Part shown: in pieces, positions 1 through 5,910 of the stretch
How the letters are laid out: every line of letters begins with the position of its first letter
How positions within the stretch are numbered: position 1 is the first letter of the stretch
Assembly: GCA_023301545.1 (NCBI GenBank)
Contig: JALZUI010000176.1
Span: 1 to 7,732, forward strand
Direction: 5' to 3'
DNA: 7,732 bases
DNA from: Akkermansiaceae bacterium
Lineage (GTDB): Bacteria > Verrucomicrobiota > Verrucomicrobiia > Verrucomicrobiales > Akkermansiaceae
The notes under the pieces: generated by a model
Databases searched by the model: none
What the model saw: only the letters and a program-made list of their open reading frames with translations
What the model was told of the DNA's origin: nothing
Translations under genes and position numbers: made by a program

Positions 1-419
1 AGTTCGCCGTACTCTTCTACTAGCTGTTTAGCTTTTGCAATCGCTCCGCCCATTCCTTTAGCTGCAGGCGTAAGGATAATCTCTGCACCTAGGGTACGGA
101 GAAGAACACGACGCTCTAGAGACATTGACTCTGGCATCGTGAGGATACAGCGGTATCCCTTGGCGCGAGCTACGAACGCGAGAGCAATTCCCGTATTCCC
201 TGAAGTCGGCTCAATAATAGTTCCACCCGGTTTTAGCAGACCATCACGCTCTGCTTTTTCGATCATGGCCTTACCAATACGATCTTTAACACTGAAAAGA
301 GGGTTGAAGAATTCAGCTTTCACATAAATGTCTGCGCGACTCTCGCGACAGATTTGATTTAACTTAATGAGTGGGGTATTCCCCACCGTATCTACCATGT
401 TTTGCGCAATAAGACTCAT
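1..419 (-). CDS. cysK: Cysteine synthase (O-acetylserine sulfhydrylase), N-terminal part, cut by the left edge
   Basis: This PLP enzyme of the cysteine synthase/beta-synthase family makes L-cysteine from O-acetylserine and sulfide in the cytoplasm. The 139 visible codons start at an ATG (419) and run off the window; the full family length is about 300-325 residues. The N-terminus has the TVGNTPLIKL motif (residues 11-20). The motif NPLFSVKDRIG follows (39-49), with Lys45 as the expected PLP Schiff-base lysine. PTSGNTGIALA (71-81) is the substrate- and phosphate-binding loop that is diagnostic of the family. There is no Shine-Dalgarno sequence before the ATG. The gene lies 92 bp downstream of another minus-strand gene, so co-transcription is possible but not shown. 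Cystathionine beta-synthase and CysM are related alternatives, but the N-terminal motifs fit CysK best. The family call is very secure and the exact paralogue less so. Confidence 0.95.
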   Translation of the reverse strand, partial: MSLIAQNMVDTVGNTPLIKLNQICRESRADIYVKAEFFNPLFSVKDRIGKAMIEKAERDGLLKPGGTIIEPTSGNTGIALAFVARAKGYRCILTMPESMSLERRVLLRTLGAEIILTPAAKGMGGAIAKAKQLVEEYGE

Positions 420-511
420 ATCGCACAAACATAGTTAGTCCACACTGAAAAAGCTAGTAACTTTTTTAGAATCCTCTGACCACGATCGAGCTCACGCTGC
501 TCAAAAAGCAC

Positions 512-1393
512 CTATTTTCCTAAAAGCTTAGCAACCATTTCTTTAGTTACTATAAAGTTCTGAGACTGGATCGTTTTCACCTTCTCTCCCTCCTTCACTA
601 GATATTCGTAAGCTTTGATCGGCTTAACGCCATTCACCTGTGAGAAAAGGTAAACGCGCATACACAGCGGTTCTGAACCCAGTCCTCCGGGAAGCTTTTT
701 GACCGAAAACTCTATACTGTTATTCCCTACATTAGCCCCACCAATTGCTACTTCCGCTTCCGCTACATTTTGGAACAGGTGGTTACTGCGTGAATTCATC
801 ATCGCCTTCACCTCGCGGCCTGGACAGTAAGCGTACACTTTAGTGATAATTGGCACAGAGCCATTCAACTCAATGAAATTGGTTCGTTTGAAGGGCGCGG
901 GCTGGAAGTCTTCATGCTTTAGGTAAGAATAATCCTTTGCGTAAATCTGCTCACGCACTCCCTTCAAGGCTGTTAGATTTACGTACTCCGCTTTAACAAA
1001 GCGCCAATAGCCCGCCTGATTTTGATAACTGACCACCAACAGGTTATCCTCTGGCTTTCCTCCTACACTGAAATCAATTTTGCCAAAAAACACCGCTTTA
1101 GCATTATCTCCCTCGGCCTTAGCCTGAAGCATTTTAAGAGAAGTTACCGCTGGGGGAGGGATCGGAACATTGAAGACTTGCGCAGGGTATTTCAGTCGCT
1201 CAGAATAAATCCGATTTTTCACCTCTTTCTTACGCTCCGAAGCCACGATTGCATCCCAGCCACGGACATCCTTGTTTACCATCGCCTTTTGCCAAATGAT
1301 ATAAGTACGGGCTAGATCCTTCTCGAGCTTAGACTGACCGTAGGCGAGTGAAGCAGAGAGCGTGAATAACAAAATAAATAAAAGACGTTGCAT
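512..1393 (-). CDS. Exported protein of unknown function
   Basis: This is a 293-residue protein that I do not recognise. It starts with a clear Sec signal peptide (MQRLLFILLF, then a hydrophobic stretch ending near AYGQ at residues 17-20), so it should be exported to the periplasm or cell surface. Residues about 22-140 hold an amphipathic helix with W34, then W46, then beta-type segments ending with YWRFVKAEYV near 129-138. This resembles the general layout of NTF2-like or DUF4440-like domains, which is only an impression. Residues about 165-293 look beta-rich, with Gly/Asn turns around 218-225 and two cysteines (Cys190 and Cys244) that could form a disulfide after export. There is no lipobox and no transmembrane segment beyond the signal. 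The gene is divergent from the hydrolase and lies upstream of cysK on the same strand. The reading frame is secure; the function is not. Confidence 0.85.
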   Translation of the reverse strand: MQRLLFILLFTLSASLAYGQSKLEKDLARTYIIWQKAMVNKDVRGWDAIVASERKKEVKNRIYSERLKYPAQVFNVPIPPPAVTSLKMLQAKAEGDNAKAVFFGKIDFSVGGKPEDNLLVVSYQNQAGYWRFVKAEYVNLTALKGVREQIYAKDYSYLKHEDFQPAPFKRTNFIELNGSVPIITKVYAYCPGREVKAMMNSRSNHLFQNVAEAEVAIGGANVGNNSIEFSVKKLPGGLGSEPLCMRVYLFSQVNGVKPIKAYEYLVKEGEKVKTIQSQNFIVTKEMVAKLLGK

Positions 1394-1396
1394 GTT

Positions 1397-1472
1397 TAGG
1401 GAAAAGTTAGAATCTTACTCCACCCTAGACCGCTGATCTTGCAAAGCGAAAAACGAATTATTAGTTTCCCTA
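1397..1472. repeat. Inverted TAGGGAAA/TTTCCCTA pair flanking a divergent start region
   Basis: TAGGGAAA (1397-1404) and its exact reverse complement TTTCCCTA (1465-1472) sit at the two ends of the 78-bp gap between the divergent genes. As a result both transcripts carry TTTCCCTA directly before their ATG: 3 nt upstream for the exported protein, and overlapping the A of ATG 1472 for the hydrolase. The arms are 60 bp apart. The pair could be a shared operator, a common leader motif, or chance. I see no convincing -35/-10 pair in this gap. Confidence 0.4.
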
Positions 1473-2311
1473 TGAGTACCCCACCAAAGAACGCACTAAT
1501 TAATGAGCGAGAAAAAGAACTGCTCAACCGTGCGAGCTACCACTCTTATATCCAAACCTCTCAGAGCGAGAGTTCCGCATACTGCTTTCGTCCACTAAAA
1601 GAACCAGAGGAAGGCTCCCTTTCTCCTGTTATTATCTTCTTTCACGGTGGCCTTTTTGATCAACGAAATCCGGAACAATTCGCTACTCAATGCTTACACT
1701 TCGCTAACCGAGGGATGCTGGCCTTTACGGTCGAATACCGACTAAGCTCGATCGAAGACGCGATGGAGGACGCCCGTAGCTTCCTCCTTTTCCTACAGAA
1801 AAACGCAGCCCTCTATGGAGCAGACATGAGCAAGGTTGTGGTTGCTGGCTGCGCTGGAGGAGGATTGCTTTCATCACACCTATGCTCTCGCCACAAAAAA
1901 AATGGGATTGTCCCTGAGCAAATCCCCTTACCTGCAGCTCAAATCCTCTACGCCCCTCTAATCAATACTACCCCAAAAACGGGGCTAGCCTCGCAACTCT
2001 TCATCTCACCAAGCTTGGCGAAAACAATGAGCCCTAGCAAACAAATTCAAAAGGCCTACCCACCGACCCTTGCGTTCCATGGCAAAATGGATCAAGCCAT
2101 CCCTTTCGGGCATTCCGAAAAGTACTTCAAAGCGCTCCAGAAAAAGAATAAAAAGCACGTGCAGTTAGTCGATTTTGAAACCGGCCGCCACATCGATTTC
2201 AGCATGAACGTCAACCCGCAAATTTACGAAAGCATCCTCCGCTCTGCAGACCATTTCCTTTGTGAACTTGGTATTATCGACTTTGATCCAGACACCTTTG
2301 TTGGCTTTTAA
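1472..2311 (+). CDS. Alpha/beta hydrolase (esterase-like) with Cys in the nucleophile position
   Basis: This is a cytoplasmic alpha/beta hydrolase of about 279 residues, of the esterase/acetyl-xylan-esterase-like type; its substrate is unknown and no signal peptide is seen. The oxyanion-hole motif FFHGGLFD has its HGG at residues 58-60. The YRLSS loop lies near 89-93 and is followed by the helix that normally precedes the nucleophile elbow. The elbow reads VVVAGCAGGGLL, so Cys127 (codon TGC, 1850-1852) occupies the place of the usual GxSAGG serine. HGKMD supplies Asp207 and GRHIDF supplies His240, completing a possible Cys-Asp-His triad. I chose ATG 1472, although an in-frame TTG at 1439 would add 11 residues. 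ATG 1472 carries the same TTTCCCTA leader as the divergent gene, and the extra residues look unlike conserved sequence. The gene is convergent with tilS. Confidence 0.9.
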   Translation: MSTPPKNALINEREKELLNRASYHSYIQTSQSESSAYCFRPLKEPEEGSLSPVIIFFHGGLFDQRNPEQFATQCLHFANRGMLAFTVEYRLSSIEDAMEDARSFLLFLQKNAALYGADMSKVVVAGCAGGGLLSSHLCSRHKKNGIVPEQIPLPAAQILYAPLINTTPKTGLASQLFISPSLAKTMSPSKQIQKAYPPTLAFHGKMDQAIPFGHSEKYFKALQKKNKKHVQLVDFETGRHIDFSMNVNPQIYESILRSADHFLCELGIIDFDPDTFVGF

Positions 2312-2328
2312 TTTGCTAACAGCCTCGC

Positions 2329-3210
2329 CTATTCTACAAAAAGCCGCTTCTCCTTGCGGCGGAGGAATTGATCCCCAGGCAAATTCACTTTCGCAACCTC
2401 TGCCGGATCCAAAAGAGAAAGGCACTCATCTAATTTGGATAAAGAAAGCCCCTCCACTCCTTGCTCTTTCAGGTATTCGAAAATCACCTTTCGGCAAAGA
2501 TCTTGCGAAAGAGGCTCTAATTTAGGCACATATAATCGGCCCTGTGGGTCACGTAAATTCAGCTGTCCAATAAGCTCGCTGAACAATTCGGCTTCATTAG
2601 ATTGAGCTCGATTAATAACAGGAACGACCTCTCGGGAAAAAATATCATTTAGTAGAGGAACGACCTCATTCCGTACTCGATTACGAACCGCGACTGGTTG
2701 TCCATTAGTACTATCTTCGCGCCACTCTAAGCCTTGCGATTGCATCCAAGCTCTAATCTCACTCTTGCGTTTCGACAGTAACGGCCTCCATAACCTCAGC
2801 CCTCCATATTCTTCCATCGCGCTATACTCCCTCATTCCGCTAAGGTGCATCGTTCCTCGGCAAAGTTGCATCAGAAGCGTCTCTGTTTGGTCATCGGCAT
2901 GATGAGCCAGAGCAACGGTATCAAGGTCATACTTGCTGCCTACTTCGGAAAAAAACCTTAAGCGAGCCTCACGAGCATGAGCCTCAAAGGATGACGTCGG
3001 CAACCCCGATAGCGTTTTTTCCTCATATGGAAGTTCGTACCGCTCTGCCAAGTCTCGAACAAACGCAGCCTCTTCAACGGATTCCGGGCGCAATCCGTGA
3101 TTCACATGAGCCACAACCCCGCGTACCTTTTTACTTATAAGGTTATGCAACAGGTAGCACGAATCTACTCCTCCTGAAACCGCCATAATTACACTAAGCC
3201 CTTCCTCCAT
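2329..3210 (-). CDS. tilS: tRNA(Ile)-lysidine synthase
   Basis: TilS uses ATP to attach lysine to C34 of the CAU-anticodon tRNA-Ile, making lysidine so that the tRNA reads AUA; it is essential in most bacteria. The N-type ATP-pyrophosphatase P-loop SGGVDS lies at residues 12-17. AHVNHGLRPES (34-44), AHHADDQTET (102-111), the RPLL block (142-145), EDSTN (165-169) and RNRVRNEVVP (176-185) follow in the expected order. At 293 residues it is a short form: E. coli TilS is about 430, and the C-terminal region here is reduced. The N-terminus is also unusually short, with only 11 residues before the P-loop. Eleven more in-frame codons lie upstream before a TGA, but they contain no ATG, GTG or TTG, only ATT codons. 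The gene is convergent with the hydrolase across 17 bp and divergent from the b562-like gene. Confidence 0.97.
   Translation of the reverse strand: MEEGLSVIMAVSGGVDSCYLLHNLISKKVRGVVAHVNHGLRPESVEEAAFVRDLAERYELPYEEKTLSGLPTSSFEAHAREARLRFFSEVGSKYDLDTVALAHHADDQTETLLMQLCRGTMHLSGMREYSAMEEYGGLRLWRPLLSKRKSEIRAWMQSQGLEWREDSTNGQPVAVRNRVRNEVVPLLNDIFSREVVPVINRAQSNEAELFSELIGQLNLRDPQGRLYVPKLEPLSQDLCRKVIFEYLKEQGVEGLSLSKLDECLSLLDPAEVAKVNLPGDQFLRRKEKRLFVE
2338..2360 (-). terminator. Possible intrinsic terminator inside the last codons of tilS
   Basis: Read on the minus strand, GCCGC (2360-2356), an 8-nt loop and GCGGC (2347-2343) form a 5-bp GC-only hairpin. Five T residues (2342-2338) follow directly, just before the TAG stop. 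The layout is that of a Rho-independent terminator embedded in the coding sequence. This would suit a gene that meets a convergent neighbour after only 17 bp. The stem is short and it is coding DNA, so chance is a real alternative. Confidence 0.35.
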
Positions 3211-3298
3211 AACGCTTTCAATATGAATGAAGTCTTCTGTAAGTCACTCAAAAATCCTCTTATCATCAAAAACTTTATCCAAATAAATAAAATAGCTC

Positions 3299-3313
3299 TT
3301 CACATTTCGTGAA
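3299..3313. repeat. Short inverted repeat TTCAC-N5-GTGAA in the tilS/b562 divergent region
   Basis: TTCAC (3299-3303) and GTGAA (3309-3313) form perfect 5-bp arms with a 5-bp spacer. They lie about 33 bp upstream of the start of the b562-like gene, within the 136-bp divergent region. The size and spacing would suit a dimeric regulator's operator. Arms this short can arise by chance. The rest of this intergenic region shows no clear promoter. Confidence 0.25.
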
Positions 3314-3346
3314 AAAACGCCCCCAATACTAACGTAATTAAATCTA

Positions 3347-3751
3347 ATGAAAAAACTACTATCCACCCTCCTCAGCTGCGCTCTGCTCACTCCACTCCTC
3401 CTTTCCGCTGACGACACCCCTCTCGGGAAACACATGGATGAAATGAGCGGCCACCTGAAAAGTATTCGCCGCCTCGAGTCTTTCCCTGAAAAAGCCGCCG
3501 CCGTACGGGCAGCGCAAGAGGAACTCATTAAGTGTTTTGCCTTCATCCCCGCCCTTACTGAAAAAACAACAGACAAGGACGTCCAAGCGCAGCAAATTGC
3601 AAATTACAAGAAACTCCTCGCTAAGAACTACATGCTCCTTTGCGATTACGAACTCGCTTTCTTAGCCAAAGATGAAGACAAGGCTGACAAAATTTACCGC
3701 GAGCTCAAGTCCGTCAAAAAAGACGGGCACACTGAGTACATCGAAGAATAA
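3347..3751 (+). CDS. Exported cytochrome b562-like four-helix protein
   Basis: This is a 134-residue protein with a Sec signal peptide (positive MKK, a hydrophobic core, likely cleavage after LLLSA at residue 21). That leaves a mature, mostly helical protein of about 113 residues in the periplasm. The mature part aligns by eye with soluble cytochrome b562. KHMDEMSGHLKSI places Met30 where b562 has its axial Met7. The C-terminal ELKSVKKDGH places His128 eight residues after Leu120, the spacing of the axial His102 in b562. The region AVRAAQEELIK (52-62) also fits helix 2. There is no CxxCH motif, so heme, if bound, would be non-covalent. It begins a plus-strand run with the rhomboid and ybeY genes. 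It could instead be a heme-free helical bundle; the fold call is moderate to good and the heme call moderate. Confidence 0.8.
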   Translation: MKKLLSTLLSCALLTPLLLSADDTPLGKHMDEMSGHLKSIRRLESFPEKAAAVRAAQEELIKCFAFIPALTEKTTDKDVQAQQIANYKKLLAKNYMLLCDYELAFLAKDEDKADKIYRELKSVKKDGHTEYIEE

Positions 3752-3772
3752 TTCGACTCTTAAAACCCCTTT

Positions 3773-3801
3773 TTGATCCACTCCTGCCAAACCCCTTAAA
3801 T
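3773..3801 (+). promoter_or_regulatory. Weak sigma70-like promoter candidate before the rhomboid gene
   Basis: TTGATC (3773-3778) and TTAAAT (3796-3801) are separated by exactly 17 bp, and each matches 4 of 6 consensus bases. The ATG lies only 5 nt after the -10-like element, so a start site at the usual distance would fall at or just inside the coding sequence. It is either a leaderless arrangement or a chance match. The surrounding 54-bp gap holds no terminator. Confidence 0.2.
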
Positions 3802-3805
3802 TTTC

Positions 3806-4444
3806 ATGCAGTGGATCAAAAACCTCCCGCTTCCTAAGCTCAGCGTGGCACTGGTATTATTGTCCGTGCTACTACTGCTTATCCAAATCTGGAGCTCCCA
3901 GATAGACCCACATGAATTATATGATCAGGTGGGACTTTCCCTCCATTCACTTATCAAGGGGAGATTCTGGACCTTGGTGACTTACGCTTTTTTCCACCAC
4001 CCCACGTATTGGAGCCATTTCATTATCAATAGTGCCATGCTCCTGTATTATGGGGGGCGAATCACCTTCTTTTTTGGGATAATCAAGACCCTTAATCTAC
4101 TAATCGCGGGTGTTTTAGTAGGTGGTATTTCCCACTTGTTGTATTCGTTAATCGCTAACGAGTACGAAATCTTAATCGGTATTTCAGGAGGAGTCTTTGC
4201 GCTCCTTGCCGCTTATGCCACCTTTGCCGGCGATTCTCGTTTCTGTGGAATAAAGGGCCGCTACCTCCCCCCCGCGCTCGCGCTACTCTCGATACTGATT
4301 ATCCTTTATCCGTTTCTCCCATTCACTATACTACCTCAGGCTATATATGACCCTATTGCACACATCAGTCATAGTTGCCACCTCGGAGGCTTACTCACAG
4401 GTTGGTTTCTGGCCTCTAGAATGATACGAATCCCTTCAAGGTAA
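3806..4444 (+). CDS. Rhomboid-family intramembrane serine protease
   Basis: This inner-membrane protease cleaves substrates within or next to transmembrane helices. The 212-residue protein has about six hydrophobic segments, including roughly 12-29, 75-92, 96-116, 123-141, 155-175 and 187-204, the normal count for a GlpG-like minimal rhomboid. Its motifs are in order. GRFWTLVTYAFFHH (52-65) is the loop-1 region. SHFIINSAML has His71 and Asn75 at the positions that stabilise the oxyanion. GISGGVFAL carries the catalytic Ser127. HSCHLGGLLTG carries the catalytic His192. The Ser-His dyad is intact, so an active protease is expected. There is no cytoplasmic extension or extra domain. The gene sits between the b562-like gene and ybeY with gaps of 54 and 67 bp, so an operon is possible. 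Its natural substrate cannot be told from context. Confidence 0.93.
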   Translation: MQWIKNLPLPKLSVALVLLSVLLLLIQIWSSQIDPHELYDQVGLSLHSLIKGRFWTLVTYAFFHHPTYWSHFIINSAMLLYYGGRITFFFGIIKTLNLLIAGVLVGGISHLLYSLIANEYEILIGISGGVFALLAAYATFAGDSRFCGIKGRYLPPALALLSILIILYPFLPFTILPQAIYDPIAHISHSCHLGGLLTGWFLASRMIRIPSR

Positions 4445-4468
4445 CAGTTTATATTCCTCTGCCCTTTT

Positions 4469-4499
4469 TTGACTCGTCATCTTCAGCTCTTTCTATACC
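4469..4499 (+). promoter_or_regulatory. Weak promoter candidate before ybeY
   Basis: TTGACT (4469-4474) matches the -35 consensus at five of six positions and TATACC (4494-4499) matches the -10 at four. The 19-bp spacer is longer than optimal. It would give a leader of only about 6 nt before the ybeY ATG at 4512. If real, ybeY is transcribed independently of the rhomboid gene. Confidence 0.25.
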
Positions 4500-4511
4500 C
4501 TCTCCTTTTCC

Positions 4512-4946
4512 ATGAATCTTGATTGCTACAATCACTACCCAGCCCCTATCGAATACGAACCAAACTCGATGCGTAAGGCATTAAAGCTCGTTCTTAAACA
4601 CCTTCGAGAAAAAGACTTAATTCTGCCAGAAGCACATCTCCATAAGATTCAGGAAATCGAATTTAACTTAGTCGACGATTCGACCATAATAGAATTACAC
4701 CGTGACTATATGGATGACCCTACCCCAACAGATGTCATCACCTTCCATCACGGAGAAGTCTTTGTTAGTTACGATACTGCGCTGCTAGAATCCGCCGAGC
4801 GGAAGATCCTACTAGCCCAAGAACTTTATCGCTATCATGTTCACGGCCTCCTGCATCTCGCTGGCTATGATGACCTAACAACGATCGATCATACTACGAT
4901 GCACAAGCTACAAGAGGAGCTTATCCTAAAATTCTACGGACGATAG
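4512..4946 (+). CDS. ybeY: Endoribonuclease YbeY (16S rRNA 3'-end maturation and ribosome quality control)
   Basis: YbeY is a metal-dependent single-strand endoribonuclease of the UPF0054 family, acting in 16S rRNA 3'-end processing and late ribosome quality control. The 144-residue length is normal for the family. The core motifs are present: TPTDVITF (71-78), GEVFVS (81-86) and the metal-site motif HGLLHLAGYDD (111-121). The first two metal ligands are His111 and His115. The third position of the usual H-x3-H-x5-H signature is Asp121. The arginine that precedes TDV/TNV in E. coli YbeY (Arg59) is Met67 here. Both changes resemble the Bacteroidota-type YbeY pattern as I recall it, so the protein is probably active. 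It is the last gene of the plus-strand run and is followed 37 bp later by a strong terminator. Confidence 0.95.
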   Translation: MNLDCYNHYPAPIEYEPNSMRKALKLVLKHLREKDLILPEAHLHKIQEIEFNLVDDSTIIELHRDYMDDPTPTDVITFHHGEVFVSYDTALLESAERKILLAQELYRYHVHGLLHLAGYDDLTTIDHTTMHKLQEELILKFYGR

Positions 4947-4983
4947 CCTCCTCGCTAGTTAGCCCGATTTCCTTTAGACGTAA

Positions 4984-5020
4984 AAAAAGAGCCCCTCACG
5001 CAGTGCGAGGGGCTCTTTTT
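4984..5020. terminator. Strong bidirectional Rho-independent terminator
   Basis: A 14-bp perfect stem pairs 4984-4997 with 5007-5020 around a 9-nt loop. The stem has a GAGCCCCTC/GAGGGGCTC core flanked by A5 on the left and T5 on the right. CAC/GTG in the loop can pair further with one bulged C. The A/T tracts serve as a U-tract in either direction. It lies 37 bp after ybeY and 15 bp beyond the stop of the convergent PEP-CTERM gene, so it should end both transcripts. Confidence 0.93.
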
Positions 5021-5035
5021 GTAGTAAAGCGAATT

Positions 5036-5710
5036 CTATCGTGTTCTTCTCGCGGCGAGACCTAATACTCCTAGGCCTAAAAGTAGAACAGAAGACGGCT
5101 CAGGAACAACCGTGGAGAACTGAAGATCCAAGTCCCGAAGTCTAATGCCTGGAACACCTGCTGCAGGAGCTGCAGCAGTTAAAAATACAACGCTAGAGTC
5201 TCCAGCAGAAGTGAGATCTATACCTGTGCCAGACGTTGCACTGACAGTTGTAGAGCCAACTGAGCCTGTGTGAATCAGGTAATCGAACTCTGAGGTGTCA
5301 TCGATGTTCGTACGTGATATACCTTGGAATCCGTCGAACACAGCTGTGGTTCCATCGGCCTCACCAGAAGTGTACGATACATTAGTAATTTCTAATTGCA
5401 ACGTTTCAGCGTTTCCGAAATTACTGTACCAGTTATTGGTATTACCTCCAGTATTCACATTACCTACAGCCACATCAGATCCAGTAATTGTACCAGTCGC
5501 ATAAGTTGTGCGAACCAACTCGAAAGATAGTGTATCAGCTACGCCTCCTCCGTCAAAATCGCTAGTTCCTATTAGTGTAAATGTGTCAGCGTTTACCGCC
5601 GTGACCACGAAGCCACTGAACGTCCCTGCATCAGGGTCTATGTTATTTATGGAAATCATAGCTGCCTGAGTAAGGCTGGCTGCACACAAAGTAGTTATTA
5701 AGTATTTCAT
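5036..5710 (-). CDS. PEP-CTERM sorting-domain exported protein
   Basis: This is a 224-residue exported protein of otherwise unknown function. A short signal peptide (MKYLITTLCAASLTQA, residues 1-16) leads into a low-Lys, Thr/Ser/Gly/Asp-rich beta-type region. The C-terminus is a complete PEP-CTERM signal: VPEP at 202-205, the hydrophobic segment SSVLLLGLGVLGLAA, and the terminal basic cluster RRTR. By family knowledge such tails are recognised by an exosortase, which cleaves near PEP and fixes or releases the protein at the surface, often in exopolysaccharide-producing bacteria. No exosortase or polysaccharide gene lies in the window. There is only one Cys, in the signal peptide. Asp/Gly-rich DFDGGG (51-56) might bind metal, but that is weak. 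The body domain is not one I can name. It is divergent from the MlaE gene across an A+T-rich region. Confidence 0.92.
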   Translation of the reverse strand: MKYLITTLCAASLTQAAMISINNIDPDAGTFSGFVVTAVNADTFTLIGTSDFDGGGVADTLSFELVRTTYATGTITGSDVAVGNVNTGGNTNNWYSNFGNAETLQLEITNVSYTSGEADGTTAVFDGFQGISRTNIDDTSEFDYLIHTGSVGSTTVSATSGTGIDLTSAGDSSVVFLTAAAPAAGVPGIRLRDLDLQFSTVVPEPSSVLLLGLGVLGLAARRTR

Positions 5711-5769
5711 AATGTATATTTAGTTTTTTAGGTTCCAAAACTCTAATGGGCCACAAAAGACAAATTAAT

Positions 5770-5793
5770 ATTCATTAGGTTAACTTAATGAAT
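5770..5793. repeat. 24-bp near-perfect palindrome
   Basis: The arms ATTCATTA (5770-5777) and TAATGAAT (5786-5793) are exact reverse complements. They surround GGTTAACT, whose inner GTTAAC is itself palindromic. Only one base pair of the twelve mismatches. The arm sequence ATTCATTA recurs at 5853-5860. This looks like an operator for a homodimeric regulator that could control the PEP-CTERM gene, the MlaE gene or both. No T-tract follows, so a terminator is unlikely. Confidence 0.5.
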
Positions 5794-5904
5794 CATATTA
5801 TCAATATGAATTTGCAAAAAAAAGTAAATAATCATATTATTACCTCAAATTAATTCATTACTAATAATTGAATAATTTTTGTCGATTTCTAAAAAAATCG
5901 TACT

Positions 5905-5910
5905 TATGAT
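5905..5910 (+). promoter_or_regulatory. Candidate -10 box of the MlaE gene
   Basis: TATGAT matches the -10 consensus at five of six positions and ends 6 nt before the GTG start at 5917. A transcript beginning at the usual distance would start at the GTG itself, making it leaderless. The -35 region is poor: TCGATT lies 17 bp upstream and TTGTCG 20 bp upstream. The CGATTT-N6-AAATCG inverted repeat lies between, where a repressor could block polymerase. Confidence 0.3.

Noticed and set aside
1022..1315. Open frame of 97 codons on the plus strand
   Set aside because: Lies wholly inside the exported-protein gene on the opposite strand; composition is unlike a real protein and it has no recognisable motif.
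1439..1471. TTG start extending the hydrolase by 11 residues
   Set aside because: A TTG start without a Shine-Dalgarno sequence is less likely than the ATG at 1472, and the extra residues add no conserved element.
2262..2525. Plus-strand frame of 87 codons and a minus-strand frame of 86 codons (2165-2425) across the convergent gene ends
   Set aside because: Both overlap the hydrolase and tilS coding regions, which have strong motif support; these are shadow frames.
3370..3379. Possible lipobox (LLSC) in the b562-like signal peptide
   Set aside because: Cys at residue 11 is too close to the N-terminus, and a good signal peptidase I site follows near residue 21.
3244..3595. Two minus-strand frames opposite the b562-like gene
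   Set aside because: The plus-strand gene has a signal peptide and in-register b562 ligands; the antisense frames are Arg/Ser/Cys-rich shadows.
5158..5178. Perfect hairpin CTGCTGCA-GGAGC-TGCAGCAG
   Set aside because: It lies inside the PEP-CTERM gene and is explained by repeated Ala codons in the TAAAPAAG stretch; no T-tract follows.
5711..5760. Sigma-54 promoter for the PEP-CTERM gene, as found in some PEP-CTERM systems
   Set aside because: A TGGCCC sequence is present on the minus strand but no TTGC element follows at the required spacing.
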